DNA of 64,000 bases, taken from positions 558,001 to 622,000 of the forward strand of contig NZ_LT977071.1 of the NCBI RefSeq assembly GCF_900250075.1, given 5' to 3'. The translations under genes were made by a program, and so were the position numbers. Shown here piece by piece: positions 43,465 through 53,325 of this stretch (positions are counted from its first letter, which is position 1; each line of letters starts with the position of its first letter). The DNA is from Cupriavidus taiwanensis. Its GTDB lineage: Bacteria; Pseudomonadota; Gammaproteobacteria; Burkholderiales; Burkholderiaceae. Under the pieces are notes generated by a model. That model saw only the letters and a program-made list of their open reading frames with translations, had not been told where the DNA came from and searched no databases.

Positions 43465-44781
43465 ATGACCACCGCGACCCACCAGCACCGGGCGTCTCCT
43501 ACAGCACCTCCCGCACCCGGCGCCGCGCATGTCGCGCCCGCGGAAATCGCCACTGGCGTGGTCATCGGCCGCGCCTCGGAGTACTTCGATTTCTTCGTCT
43601 ACGGCATCGCCTCGGTGCTGGTGTTCCCGGCGGTCTATTTTCCGTTCGCCGACCGGCTCGACGCGCTGCTCTATGCCTTCGCCATCTTCGCGCTGGCCTT
43701 TATCGGCCGGCCCTTCGGCACGGCGCTGTTCATGCGCATCCAGCGCCGCTGGGGCCGGGGCGTCAAGCTGACCGCGTCGCTGTTCCTGCTCGGCACCGCC
43801 ACCGTCGGCATCGCCTTCCTGCCCGGCTATGCCGCGCTCGGCCCGGCCGCCATCGTGCTGCTGGCGGTGTTCCGCACGCTGCAGGGCGTGGCCTTCGGCG
43901 GCTCGTGGGACGGGCTGCCCTCGCTGCTGGCGCTGAACGCGCCCGCGCAGCGGCGCGGCTGGTACGCGATGCTGGGGCAGCTGGGCGCGCCCACCGGCTT
44001 TATCGTCGCCGGTTCGCTGTTCCTGTTCCTCAACCTCAGCCTCGAGCCGCGCGAGTTCCTGGCCTGGGGCTGGCGCTATCCCTTCTATGTCGCGTTCGCC
44101 ATCAACGTGGTGGCGCTGTTCGCGCGCCTGCGCCTGGTGGTGACGCACGAATACACGCAGCTGCTCGACGAGGACGAGCTCGAACCCATCAGCACCGCCG
44201 AGATCGTCAGGAAACAGGGCTACAACCTGCTGCTGGGCGCGTTCGCCGCGCTGGCGAGCTTTGCGCTGTTCCACCTGGTGACGGTGTTTCCGCTGTCGTG
44301 GGTCGCGCTCAACGGCTCGCAACCGGTCACGGACGTGCTTGCGGTGCAGATTGCCGGCGCCTTCATCGGCATCCTCGGCACCATTGCCTCGGGCGTGATC
44401 GCGGACCGGATCGGGCGGCGCACCACGCTGGCGCTGATGGCCATCCTGATCGGCATCTTCAGCCTGTTCGCGCCCTGGCTGATGGGCGGCGGCCCGCTCG
44501 CGCAGGACCTGTTCATCCTGCTCGGCTTCGGCCTGCTGGGCCTGTCCTACGGGCAGGCCGCCGGTGCCGTCACCTCCAACTTCGAGCGGCGTTTCCGCTA
44601 CACCGGCGCGGCGCTGACCACCGACATGGCGTGGCTGTTCGGCGCGGGTTTCGCGCCGCTGGTGGCGCTCGGGCTATCGGCGGAATTCGGCCTGGTCGCG
44701 GTGAGCGGCTACCTGCTTTCCGGCGTCGCCTGCACGCTGCTGGCGCTGCGGATCAACCGGGCGCTGGGCACGCATGTCTGA
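43465..44781 (+). CDS. MFS transporter, metabolite:H+ symporter (MHS) type
   Basis: This is an inner-membrane transporter of 438 residues with twelve predicted helices. MHS-family marks include GRASEYFDFFVYGIASVLVF in helix 1 and the following FIGRPFGTALFMRIQRRWGRG, and RTLQGVAFGGSWDGLPSLLAL. I choose ATG 43465 because GGGAGGT ends at 43458 with a 6-base spacer; the ATG at 43459 directly abuts it. It is divergent from cyoA. Transported substrate unknown; relatives carry citrate, shikimate, proline/betaine or 2-oxoglutarate. Confidence 0.87.
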   Translation: MTTATHQHRASPTAPPAPGAAHVAPAEIATGVVIGRASEYFDFFVYGIASVLVFPAVYFPFADRLDALLYAFAIFALAFIGRPFGTALFMRIQRRWGRGVKLTASLFLLGTATVGIAFLPGYAALGPAAIVLLAVFRTLQGVAFGGSWDGLPSLLALNAPAQRRGWYAMLGQLGAPTGFIVAGSLFLFLNLSLEPREFLAWGWRYPFYVAFAINVVALFARLRLVVTHEYTQLLDEDELEPISTAEIVRKQGYNLLLGAFAALASFALFHLVTVFPLSWVALNGSQPVTDVLAVQIAGAFIGILGTIASGVIADRIGRRTTLALMAILIGIFSLFAPWLMGGGPLAQDLFILLGFGLLGLSYGQAAGAVTSNFERRFRYTGAALTTDMAWLFGAGFAPLVALGLSAEFGLVAVSGYLLSGVACTLLALRINRALGTHV

Positions 44782-44923
44782 CGGGCGCGCCGCGCCCGCG
44801 CAGCGATCGCCGTGAGTCCCGAACAGTGCCGGGCCGGTTTTGCCGGTGCCAGGCAGTGTTCTGAGTACAATTGACGCCCGCCAAATTCCCGTCGTTCCGG
44901 ATGTGATTCCGGAGCCGAAGCTT

Positions 44924-46153
44924 ATGAGAACGGAAACCACGGACGTCGTCATCATCGGCGCAGGGCCTGCGGGCTCGGTCGCTGCCGGCCTGCTGCGCAA
45001 GCACGGCATTCCGGTGCTGGTGATCGAGAAAGAAACCTTCCCGCGCTTCTCCATCGGCGAAAGCCTGCTGCCGCAAAGCATGGCCTATCTCGAGGAAGCC
45101 GGCATGCTGCGCGCGGTGGTGGAAGCCGGCTTCCAGTACAAGAACGGCGCCGCCTTCGCGCGCGGCACGCAGCGCACCGCTTTCGACTTCCGCCAGAAGT
45201 ATTCGCCCGGCTGGGGCACCACCTACCAGGTGCAGCGCGCGCAGTTCGACCACGTGCTGATCCGCGAGGCCGAGCGCCAGGGCGCCGAGGTGCGTTTCTC
45301 GCATGTGGTGGAGAACGTCGATGTCAGCGGCGCGCAGCCAGAAGTCACCGTGCGCGCGCCCGACGGCAGCCAGTACACGGTACGTGCGAAGTTCCTGCTC
45401 GATGCCTCCGGCTTCGGCCGCATCCTGCCGCGCCTGCTGCAGCTGGAAACGCCGTCGGGCTTCCCGGTGCGCAGCGCGATCTTCACGCATGTGGAAGACC
45501 GCATTCCGACCGGCACCTTCGACCGCAACAAGATCCTGATCAGCGTGCATCCGCATCACCAGGACGTCTGGTACTGGACCATCCCGTTCTCCGACGGGCG
45601 CTGCTCGCAGGGCGTGGTGGCCGAGAAGGCGTTCCTGGACCGCTACACCGGCACCGAGACCGAGCGCCTGCAGGCGCTGGTCGCGGAAGAGCCGGGCCTG
45701 GCCATGTTGCTGGCCGGCGCGCAATGGGACACCCCGGCGCGCCAGATCGCGGGCTACTCGGCCAACGTGAAGTCGCTGTGGGGCAATGGCTATGCGCTGC
45801 TCGGCAATGCCGGCGAGTTCCTCGACCCGGTGTTCTCGTCCGGCGTGACCATCGCGTTCAAGTCGGCCAGCCTGGCGGCGCAGTGCCTGGTGCGCCAGCT
45901 GCGCGGCGAGCCGGTGGACTGGGAACACGAGTTCGCGCGGCCGCTCAAGGCCGGCGTCGACTGCTTCCGCGTATTCGTCGAAGCCTGGTATGAAGGCCGC
46001 TTCCAGAAGCTGATCTTCCATCCCAACGCCACCTCGGAAATCCGCGACATGATCGCGGCGATCCTGGCCGGCTATGCCTGGGACCGCGACAATCCCTTCG
46101 TCACCGAGCCGCGCCGCCGGCTGGCGGTGCTGGAAGAGTTCTGCAAGGTCTGA
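44924..46153 (+). CDS. Flavin-dependent halogenase-like FAD oxidoreductase
   Basis: This is a 409-residue FAD enzyme. It has an N-terminal dinucleotide fold GAGPAGS (13-19) and FSIGESLLPQ (42-51). Residues 216-221 read WYWTIP, matching the WxWxIP signature of flavin-dependent halogenases, and Lys73 (GFQYKNGAAF) sits where the halogenase catalytic lysine is expected. Related proteins also occur in aryl-polyene and xanthomonadin-type pigment clusters, where a FabG reductase is usually nearby, as here (59 bp downstream). The start ATG 44924 has GGAG ten bases upstream. It could be a halogenase or a hydroxylase; no partner flavin reductase or carrier protein is adjacent. Confidence 0.78.
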   Translation: MRTETTDVVIIGAGPAGSVAAGLLRKHGIPVLVIEKETFPRFSIGESLLPQSMAYLEEAGMLRAVVEAGFQYKNGAAFARGTQRTAFDFRQKYSPGWGTTYQVQRAQFDHVLIREAERQGAEVRFSHVVENVDVSGAQPEVTVRAPDGSQYTVRAKFLLDASGFGRILPRLLQLETPSGFPVRSAIFTHVEDRIPTGTFDRNKILISVHPHHQDVWYWTIPFSDGRCSQGVVAEKAFLDRYTGTETERLQALVAEEPGLAMLLAGAQWDTPARQIAGYSANVKSLWGNGYALLGNAGEFLDPVFSSGVTIAFKSASLAAQCLVRQLRGEPVDWEHEFARPLKAGVDCFRVFVEAWYEGRFQKLIFHPNATSEIRDMIAAILAGYAWDRDNPFVTEPRRRLAVLEEFCKV

Positions 46154-46211
46154 TGCGCCTCACCGTATGCCAGCCTGCCTTGGCGCGGGCGGTTCTGCAA
46201 GGACAACAACC

Positions 46212-46943
46212 ATGAGCCATCCGACCGTGCTGATCACGGGTTCGTCGCGCGGCATCGGCCGCGCCATTGCCCTGCGGCTGGCCCGCGACGGCTATGACGT
46301 GGTGGTGCACTGCCGCTCGCGCCGCGACGAGGCCGACTCGGTCGCCGACGCCGTGCGCGCGTGCGGACGCAAGTCGCGCGTGCTGTGCTTCGATGTGTCC
46401 CGGCGCGAAGACGCCGCCGGCGCGCTGCTGACCGATATCGCCGCGCATGGCTGCTACTACGGCGTGGTCTGCAACGCCGGCCTGGCACGCGATGCCGCCT
46501 TCCCCGCCATGACCGGCGCCGAGTGGGACGAGGTGGTGCACACCAACCTCGATGCCTTCTACAACGTGCTCAACCCGGTGGTGATGCCGATGGTGCAGCG
46601 CCGCCAGCCGGGCCGCATCGTCACGCTGTCGTCGGTGTCGGGGCTGGTGGGCAACCGCGGCCAGGCCAACTACAGCGCGGCCAAGGCCGGCATCATCGGC
46701 GCCACCAAGGCGCTGGCGATCGAACTGGCCAAGCGCGCCATCACCGTCAACTGCGTCGCGCCGGGCCTGATCGACACCGACATGGTCGAGCCGCACGTGC
46801 GCGACGAAGCGCTGCGGCTGATTCCGGCGCGGCGCATGGGCACGCCCGAGGAAGTCGCCGCCACCGTGGCCTTCCTGCTGTCGCCGGACGCGGGCTATAT
46901 CACGCGCCAGGTGATCTCGGTCAACGGGGGCATGTTCGGGTGA
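46212..46943 (+). CDS. FabG-like 3-ketoacyl-ACP reductase (SDR)
   Basis: This 243-residue SDR has the cofactor motif TGSSRGIGRAIA, CNAGLARDAAF, and the catalytic SSVSGLVGNRGQANYSAAKAG (Ser, Tyr and Lys). The end CVAPGLIDTDMVE to ISVNGGMFG is typical of FabG. It is closer to the second-copy FabGs of secondary lipid and polyene clusters than to the housekeeping enzyme, judging from RDEADSVADAVRACGRKSRV. It follows the halogenase-like gene and precedes an antiporter by 49 bp; no acyl carrier protein or ketosynthase is present. Confidence 0.87.
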   Translation: MSHPTVLITGSSRGIGRAIALRLARDGYDVVVHCRSRRDEADSVADAVRACGRKSRVLCFDVSRREDAAGALLTDIAAHGCYYGVVCNAGLARDAAFPAMTGAEWDEVVHTNLDAFYNVLNPVVMPMVQRRQPGRIVTLSSVSGLVGNRGQANYSAAKAGIIGATKALAIELAKRAITVNCVAPGLIDTDMVEPHVRDEALRLIPARRMGTPEEVAATVAFLLSPDAGYITRQVISVNGGMFG

Positions 46944-46992
46944 CCCACGTCGTCATGACCGGGTCCGGCGCCATCAGCGCGCGGGTGGTCCC

Positions 46993-48210
46993 ATGAACGG
47001 GGTCAGCATTTTCTTCCTGCAGGCGATGCTGGTGGTGGCGCTGCCCTATCTGCTGTGGCGCGGGGCGGGCCTGCGCTCGGTGTTTCCGCTGGTCGGCGTG
47101 CAGGTGCTCGCCGGCATCGTACTGGGGCCATCGGTCTTCGGTACGCTGGCGCCGCAGGGCTGGACCGCGCTGTTCGGGCCCGAGCGCCTGCCGATGCTGT
47201 CCGGCCTGCAGTGGCTGGCCGTGACGCTGTTCTGCTTCCTGACCGGGCTGCACCTGCGCGAAGGCGGCATGCCCGCGCAGTGGCGCGCCACCATGCAGAT
47301 CTCGCTGGGCAGCATTGCGGCGCCGTTCGCGCTAGGCGCCGCCGCGGGCTGGTGGATGGTCACGGTCGGCTGGCCGGTTGCCGGCGAGCTGGCCAGTCCT
47401 GGCTGGTTCGCCTGCGCCCTGGGCATCTGTACCGCCGTCACGGCGCTGCCGGTGCTGGGTGCCCTGCTGCGCGAGATGCGCCTGACCGGCACGCCCCTGG
47501 GCCAGCTGGCGCTGCGCTGCGCGGCCGTCAACGATGCCTGGGTCTGGCTGTTCCTGACGCTGGTGCTGCTGCAGCATGGCGGCCACGACAGCGCCAGCGC
47601 GGTCACGGTGGCGGCCCGTGCCGCCGCCTACCTGGGGCTCATGTTCCTGGCGGTGCGCCCTTCCCTGGCATGGCTGCTGCGCCGGCTTGCGCCGGAGATC
47701 GAGCTGCTGCTGGCGATCGCCTTGTGCCTGGTGCTGGTATCGGCATTCCTGGGCGAGCTGGCCGGCCTGCACCATGTGATGGGTGGCTTTGTGGCCGGAC
47801 TGGTATGGCCCGCGCGCGAAGCGCAGCGCGTGCGCGGGCAGCTCGAACCGGTCACGGTGGTAGCACTGCTGCCCTTCTTCTTCCTGGCCGCCGGACTTCG
47901 CACCGAAATCTCGCTGAATCACCCCATGACGCTCTGGATCGCCGCGCTGTCGTTAGCGGTCGCCATCGCCGGCAAGATGGCCGGCGTCGTGCTGCCGGCA
48001 CGCCGCGCCGGCCTGGACTGGCGCGATGCGCTGGCACTGGGCACGCTGCTGCAGACCAAGGGCCTGGTCGAGGTGGTGGTCCTCACCGTACTGCTGGACG
48101 CGCGCATCATCAGCACCGCGGCGTTTTCCGGCCTGCTGCTGATGGCGCTGGCCAGTACCCTGCTGGCGCGGCCGTTGACGATGCTGGTGGCGCGGGACCG
48201 GCTGCCCTGA
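46993..48210 (+). CDS. CPA2-type cation:proton antiporter (Kef-like)
   Basis: This is an inner-membrane antiporter of 405 residues with about twelve hydrophobic segments. Family features include VLAGIVLGPSVFG, the unwound-helix motif FLTGLHLREG, and the transport-site aspartate in CAAVNDAWVWLFL. GFVAGLVWPA and LLQTKGLVEVVVLTVLLDA follow. It lacks the C-terminal TrkA-N nucleotide domain of KefB/C. Co-directional with the halogenase-FabG pair; similar antiporters occur in some pigment and polyene clusters, but that link is inference. Confidence 0.83.
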   Translation: MNGVSIFFLQAMLVVALPYLLWRGAGLRSVFPLVGVQVLAGIVLGPSVFGTLAPQGWTALFGPERLPMLSGLQWLAVTLFCFLTGLHLREGGMPAQWRATMQISLGSIAAPFALGAAAGWWMVTVGWPVAGELASPGWFACALGICTAVTALPVLGALLREMRLTGTPLGQLALRCAAVNDAWVWLFLTLVLLQHGGHDSASAVTVAARAAAYLGLMFLAVRPSLAWLLRRLAPEIELLLAIALCLVLVSAFLGELAGLHHVMGGFVAGLVWPAREAQRVRGQLEPVTVVALLPFFFLAAGLRTEISLNHPMTLWIAALSLAVAIAGKMAGVVLPARRAGLDWRDALALGTLLQTKGLVEVVVLTVLLDARIISTAAFSGLLLMALASTLLARPLTMLVARDRLP

Positions 48211-48237
48211 CCGCCGGGCCGCCGGGCCGCTGGGGCA

Positions 48238-49143
48238 TCACACCCGCGCAAATCCCGGCAGCTCCGCAATCGCCTGCGCCAGGAACTCCAGCAGCACCCG
48301 CACCGGCGCCGGCTGGTAGCGCCGCGTCGGGCAGACCAGGAACGCTTCCTGCGCCGGGCCCTGCCAGCGCGGCAGCACCCGCCGCAGCGCGCCGCTGTCG
48401 AGCAGGTCCTGCACCAGCCACGCCGGCGTCATGCCGAAGCCGGCACCGGCCAGGAAGCTCTCGCGCATCGCCAGCGAGTTGTTGACGCGGTAGCGGCACG
48501 GCGCATTCACCAGCGCCTGCCCGCCCGGCCCGTCGAGCACGATGTCGTCGCCGCTGGCGAGCCAGGTAAAGCGCAGGATCTGATGGCGCGCCAGGTCCGC
48601 CGGCTGCCGGATCCTCGGATGCCGCGCCAGGTAGTCCGGCGCGGCCACCAGCAGTCGCGGCGACACCGCGATACGGCGTGCCACCACATGCGGCGGCAGC
48701 GTGGCGCCCAGGCGCACCGCCACGTCGACCCCGGCTTCGACCAGGTCGACGAAGCGGTCGTCGAACAGCAATTCCACCTCGACCTCCGGATAGCGCTGCT
48801 GGAACGCCAGCACCAGCGCGTTGAGCCGCAGCACGCCGAAGCTGGCGGGCGCGCTCATGCGCACGCGGCCCGCCGGCTGGCCGGTCTTGCCGCGCGCGTC
48901 GCTGACGGCCTCGCCGTATTCGTCCAGCACCCGCCGCGCGCGCTCGTAGAAGCGCCGCCCGGCCTCGGTCGGCAACAGGCTGGTAGTGCTGCGCGCCAGC
49001 AGCCGCACGCCCAGCTCGCGCTCCAGCGCGGCCACGATCTTGCTGACGGTCGGCTGCGTCGACTGCTGCTCGCGCGCCACTGCCGACAGGCTGCCAAGCT
49101 CCACCGCGCGCACGAAAACCTGCATTGCCCGAATGGTGTCCAT
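48238..49143 (-). CDS. LysR family regulator
   Basis: This 301-residue regulator of the CrgA/DsdC-like group starts MDTIRAMQVFVRAVELGSLS, with GGGAGAAGC before ATG 49143. The helix-turn-helix is in SAVAREQQSTQPTVSKIVAALE; the effector domain follows (VRMSAPASFGVLRL). It is divergent from a GDSL esterase gene with 144 bp between them, containing a perfect T-N11-A palindrome, so it probably controls that gene and itself. Confidence 0.9.
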   Translation of the reverse strand: MDTIRAMQVFVRAVELGSLSAVAREQQSTQPTVSKIVAALERELGVRLLARSTTSLLPTEAGRRFYERARRVLDEYGEAVSDARGKTGQPAGRVRMSAPASFGVLRLNALVLAFQQRYPEVEVELLFDDRFVDLVEAGVDVAVRLGATLPPHVVARRIAVSPRLLVAAPDYLARHPRIRQPADLARHQILRFTWLASGDDIVLDGPGGQALVNAPCRYRVNNSLAMRESFLAGAGFGMTPAWLVQDLLDSGALRRVLPRWQGPAQEAFLVCPTRRYQPAPVRVLLEFLAQAIAELPGFARV

Positions 49144-49171
49144 GCTTCTCCCTTGCCTTACGTCATTCCCT

Positions 49172-49190
49172 TCATTCCGGATTGGAATGA
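49172..49190. promoter_or_regulatory. LysR T-N11-A operator, GDSL esterase / LysR
   Basis: The perfect 7-bp arms TCATTCC and GGAATGA are separated by GGATT. T49175 and A49187 are 11 bases apart. A further half-site CATTCC occurs at 49163-49168, and a GGAATGG half-site further right. Centred in the divergent region. Confidence 0.75.
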
Positions 49191-49287
49191 GCAATATGCC
49201 ATTTTGCCTGCTACCTGGCATGAGTGGAATGGCCTAACTTTGGCCCCATGCCGGCAACGTTGCCGGTCCACCTGACAGGACCCATCC

Positions 49288-50595
49288 ATGTTTTCCGATC
49301 TTCGTTTCCTGCGCCGCGTCGCGGCATTGACCCTTGCCGGCGCCATCGCCGGCAGCGCAGCGCTCGCCAGCCCCGTGCAGGACCGGGCCTGGCTGACCAG
49401 CTGGATGGCCAGCCAGCAGCCGGTGTGGCAACCGGATGCGCTGCCGCTGCCGACCGGCATGCCCGCGGTGCTGGCGGACCAGACGGTGCGCCAGGTGGTG
49501 CGGCTGAGCGTGGGCGGTCAACGGCTGCGCGTGGTGCTGTCGAACCCCTATGGCCGGCAACCACTCGTGGTGGGCGCGACGCAACTGGCACCCCATGCCG
49601 GCGGTGGCCGCATCGACCTCGCTGACAGCCGCGCCGTGACCTTCGGGGGCAGCGCAACGGTGACCATTCCGGCTGGCCAGTCGGTGGCCAGCGATGCGGT
49701 CGTCCTCGATGCGCCGGCACTCGGTGAACTCGCGCTCAGCCTCTACCTGCCGCAGCGCACCGCGATCGAATCGTTCCATTGGGATGGCCGCCAGACCGCG
49801 TGGCTGGCTGCGGGCAACGCGATCGCGCAGGCCATGCTGGCTGCGCCGCAGGCGTTCAGCGCGCGGGTCCTGCTGAGCGAGGTGCAGGTCGAAGCCGCGA
49901 CGGGGGCCGGTGCCGTAGTCGCGATCGGCGATTCGATCACCGAAGGCAACGGCTCCACGCCCGACACCAACCGGCGCTGGCCGGACTTGCTGGCGCAGCG
50001 GCTGGCCGGCGACGGTGTGGCCGTGCTCAACGCCGGCATCTCCGGCGGCCGGCTGCTGCGCGACGGCATGGGCGTGTCCGCGCTGGCGCGGCTGGACCGC
50101 GACGTGCTGAGCCAGCCGCATGTCCGCACCGTGATCGCGGCCATCGGCATCAACGATATCGCCTGGCCGGGCTCGACCTTCGCGCCACACGACGCCGTGC
50201 CGCAGGCCGGCGAACTGATCGAGGGCTACCGGCGCCTGATCGCCCGCGCGCATGCGCGCGGCGTGCGCGTGATCGGCGCCACCATCACGCCGTTTGCCGG
50301 CGCGTTACGCGACACGCCGATCCGCGGCTATGACAGCGCGGGCAAGGAAGCCGTGCGGCTGGCGGTCAACCACTGGATCCGCCATGGCGGCGCGTTCGAC
50401 GCGGTGGTGGATTTCGACGCGGCCGTGCGCGACCCTGCCCGCCCGCAGGCGCTGCTGCCGACCTTCGACAGCGGCGACCACCTGCATCCCGGCGACGCCG
50501 GCTATCGCGCCATGGCGGCGCAGTTCGACCTGAGCCTGCCCGCGCTTGCCGGTCAGTCGCGCTCCGGCGCGCCCGGCGGGAACAGCGGGCGATAG
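49288..50595 (+). CDS. Exported GDSL/SGNH-type esterase
   Basis: This secreted hydrolase of 435 residues has a signal peptide (RRVAALTLAGAIAGSAALA-SP). An N-terminal beta domain (about 40-200) precedes the SGNH domain. Catalytic residues are Ser216 (AIGDSITEGNGS), Gly in NAGISGGRLL, Asn in IAAIGINDI, and Asp397/His400 (GDHLHPGDAGY). The layout matches rhamnogalacturonan-acetylesterase-like and LipB-type SGNH esterases. The substrate is probably an acylated carbohydrate or small ester. Its 3' end overlaps the opposing GST gene by 43 nt. Confidence 0.87.
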   Translation: MFSDLRFLRRVAALTLAGAIAGSAALASPVQDRAWLTSWMASQQPVWQPDALPLPTGMPAVLADQTVRQVVRLSVGGQRLRVVLSNPYGRQPLVVGATQLAPHAGGGRIDLADSRAVTFGGSATVTIPAGQSVASDAVVLDAPALGELALSLYLPQRTAIESFHWDGRQTAWLAAGNAIAQAMLAAPQAFSARVLLSEVQVEAATGAGAVVAIGDSITEGNGSTPDTNRRWPDLLAQRLAGDGVAVLNAGISGGRLLRDGMGVSALARLDRDVLSQPHVRTVIAAIGINDIAWPGSTFAPHDAVPQAGELIEGYRRLIARAHARGVRVIGATITPFAGALRDTPIRGYDSAGKEAVRLAVNHWIRHGGAFDAVVDFDAAVRDPARPQALLPTFDSGDHLHPGDAGYRAMAAQFDLSLPALAGQSRSGAPGGNSGR

Positions 50596-51206
50596 GGCCG
50601 CGCCTCGTCCACCGCGCGCGCAAACGACGGCCGCGCCAGCAGCCGTTGGCGATAGGCGCGCACGTTGCCGCATGACGGCGGAATCGGCTGCACCCAGTCC
50701 GCATAGAACAGCGATGGCGCAGCGGCGCAGTCCGCCAGCGTGAAGGCATCGCCCGCGGCCCATTGCCGCGCCGCCAGTTCGGTCTCCAGCCACGCATAGG
50801 CCGAGTCCAGCAGCTTGCGGTACTCGGCCACGCCATAGGGATCGCGGTTCGCTTCGGGACGCAAGTAATCGGCCACGATACGCTGCATCGGCGTCATCAC
50901 GTACTGGTCGAAGAAGCGGTCGAGCAGGCGCACCCGCAGCGCGGCGTCGGGCGACTCCGGCAGCCAGCGCACCGGGCCGCGGTGATGCTGGTCCAGGTAT
51001 TCGATGATGATGCTGGACTCGAACACCGCGCGGCCGTCATCGACCAGCATCGGCATGCGCCGCAGCGGCCAGTGCCTGCCGAGCTCGTCCATGTGCTGCG
51101 CGTGGTCGGGCGACAGCATGCGGAATTCGAAAGGAATCGCGTTCTCGTACAACGCCACGATAACCTTCTGGCAATAGGACGAAAACGGGTGCGCGTACAG
51201 CTCCAT
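50553..51206 (-). CDS. Glutathione S-transferase
   Basis: This 217-residue cytosolic enzyme has an N-terminal thioredoxin fold (MELYAHPFSSYCQKVIVALYEN, with Ser9/Ser10 or Cys12 as possible catalytic residue). RMPMLVDDGRAVFESSIIIEYLD binds the glutathione gamma-Glu, and an all-helical C-terminal domain contains FTLADCAAAPSLFYAD. Substrate unknown. It is 54 bp downstream of the proline iminopeptidase gene, so the two may be co-transcribed. Confidence 0.9.
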   Translation of the reverse strand: MELYAHPFSSYCQKVIVALYENAIPFEFRMLSPDHAQHMDELGRHWPLRRMPMLVDDGRAVFESSIIIEYLDQHHRGPVRWLPESPDAALRVRLLDRFFDQYVMTPMQRIVADYLRPEANRDPYGVAEYRKLLDSAYAWLETELAARQWAAGDAFTLADCAAAPSLFYADWVQPIPPSCGNVRAYRQRLLARPSFARAVDEARPYRPLFPPGAPERD

Positions 51207-51260
51207 CGTGATCTCCGGTGGTGAACATGTGCGGTAAGGCTGGAGCCCCGGCGAGCGGGG

Positions 51261-52283
<1,023 letters not shown>

Positions 52284-53171
52284 CTAGCGCGCAAACACCC
52301 CCATCACCCAATCCCGCAGCAACCGCGTAGCCGGACGCTGCGCCGCCCGCTCGCTGTAGACCAGGTCATAGCGAAAGCTCTCCAGCGACAGTTCAAAAGG
52401 CTGCACCAGCGCGCCGGACGCCAGTTCCTCGGCCACCAGCGTAAGGCTGAGCAGGCCCACGCCCTGTCCGGCGATGGTGGCCTGCACGGCGTGGATCTCG
52501 TCGGTAAAGCGCAGGCCGGCCTGCGAATCGGCCACGTCGACGCCGGCCTGCGCCAGCCACCGGTGCCATACCGGCGCGCGCGCGTCATCGCGCGCGGCGG
52601 CGCCCCATTCGAAGTGGATCAGCGTGGCGTGCTCCAGGTCATGCATGGATGCCAGTTTCAGGGCGGGGCTGCAAACCGGCGCAAAGCGGTCGCGGAACAG
52701 CGGCTCGACCACCAGGCCCGGATAGCTGCCGCTGCCGTAGCGGATCGCCGCGTCCGCATCGTGGTCCAGGTCGACGATCTGGTCCGAGGCATCGAGGCGC
52801 AGCGTCCAGTCCGGATGCGCTGTGCGGAACTGGCCGGCAAGCGGTGCCAGCCGCCTGGCCATGAACGCCACTGTCGACGTCAGCGTCGCCACGTGCGGGC
52901 GGCCGCTGCGCTGCACCGCCTGCACGGCGCGCTCCATGCCATCGAGGCCGTCCCGCACCGCGGGGAACAGCTGGTGCCCGGCCGCCGTCAGCCGCACCTT
53001 GCGGGTCTGGCGCTCGAACAGACGCACGCCCAGGCTCTCTTCCAGCGCGCGCATCTGGTGGCTGATGGCCGTCGGCGTGACGTGCAGTTCGTCGGCGGCG
53101 TGCTTGAAGCTGGCGCGGCGGGCGGCGGCTTCGAAGGCGCGCAGGGCGCCGAGCGGAGGCAGTTTGCGCAA
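52284..53171 (-). CDS. LysR family regulator (GcvA-like)
   Basis: This 295-residue regulator starts MRKLPPLGALRAFEAAARRA, the standard GcvA/AmpR-type opening, with SFKHAADELHVTPTAISHQMRALEE as helix-turn-helix and ERQTRKVRLTAAGHQL as wing. It is divergent from the RidA-Old Yellow Enzyme operon with 154 bp between them, so it probably regulates these genes. Inverted repeats lie in the gap (ATGGAT-GA-ATCCAT at 53181-53194; GCGAC-CATTT-GTCGC at 53214-53228). Confidence 0.9.
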   Translation of the reverse strand: MRKLPPLGALRAFEAAARRASFKHAADELHVTPTAISHQMRALEESLGVRLFERQTRKVRLTAAGHQLFPAVRDGLDGMERAVQAVQRSGRPHVATLTSTVAFMARRLAPLAGQFRTAHPDWTLRLDASDQIVDLDHDADAAIRYGSGSYPGLVVEPLFRDRFAPVCSPALKLASMHDLEHATLIHFEWGAAARDDARAPVWHRWLAQAGVDVADSQAGLRFTDEIHAVQATIAGQGVGLLSLTLVAEELASGALVQPFELSLESFRYDLVYSERAAQRPATRLLRDWVMGVFAR

Positions 53172-53180
53172 GGGTTCTCC

Positions 53181-53228
53181 ATGGATGAATCCATCTCATG
53201 CATCGACTGAAAAGCGACCATTTGTCGC
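53181..53228. promoter_or_regulatory. Two inverted repeats in LysR / RidA intergenic region
   Basis: ATGGAT-GA-ATCCAT (53181-53194) and GCGAC-CATTT-GTCGC (53214-53228) are candidate LysR binding sites between the divergent genes. Neither gives a textbook T-N11-A. Confidence 0.4.
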
Positions 53229-53325
53229 GGTCGATGCCGGCTCCGATACTTGGCATGCCGGCTGACCCGAAAGACGATCAGCCGAAAACAAGGTGAATTT
53301 TACTAAATCACTACCGGAGTCCGCG

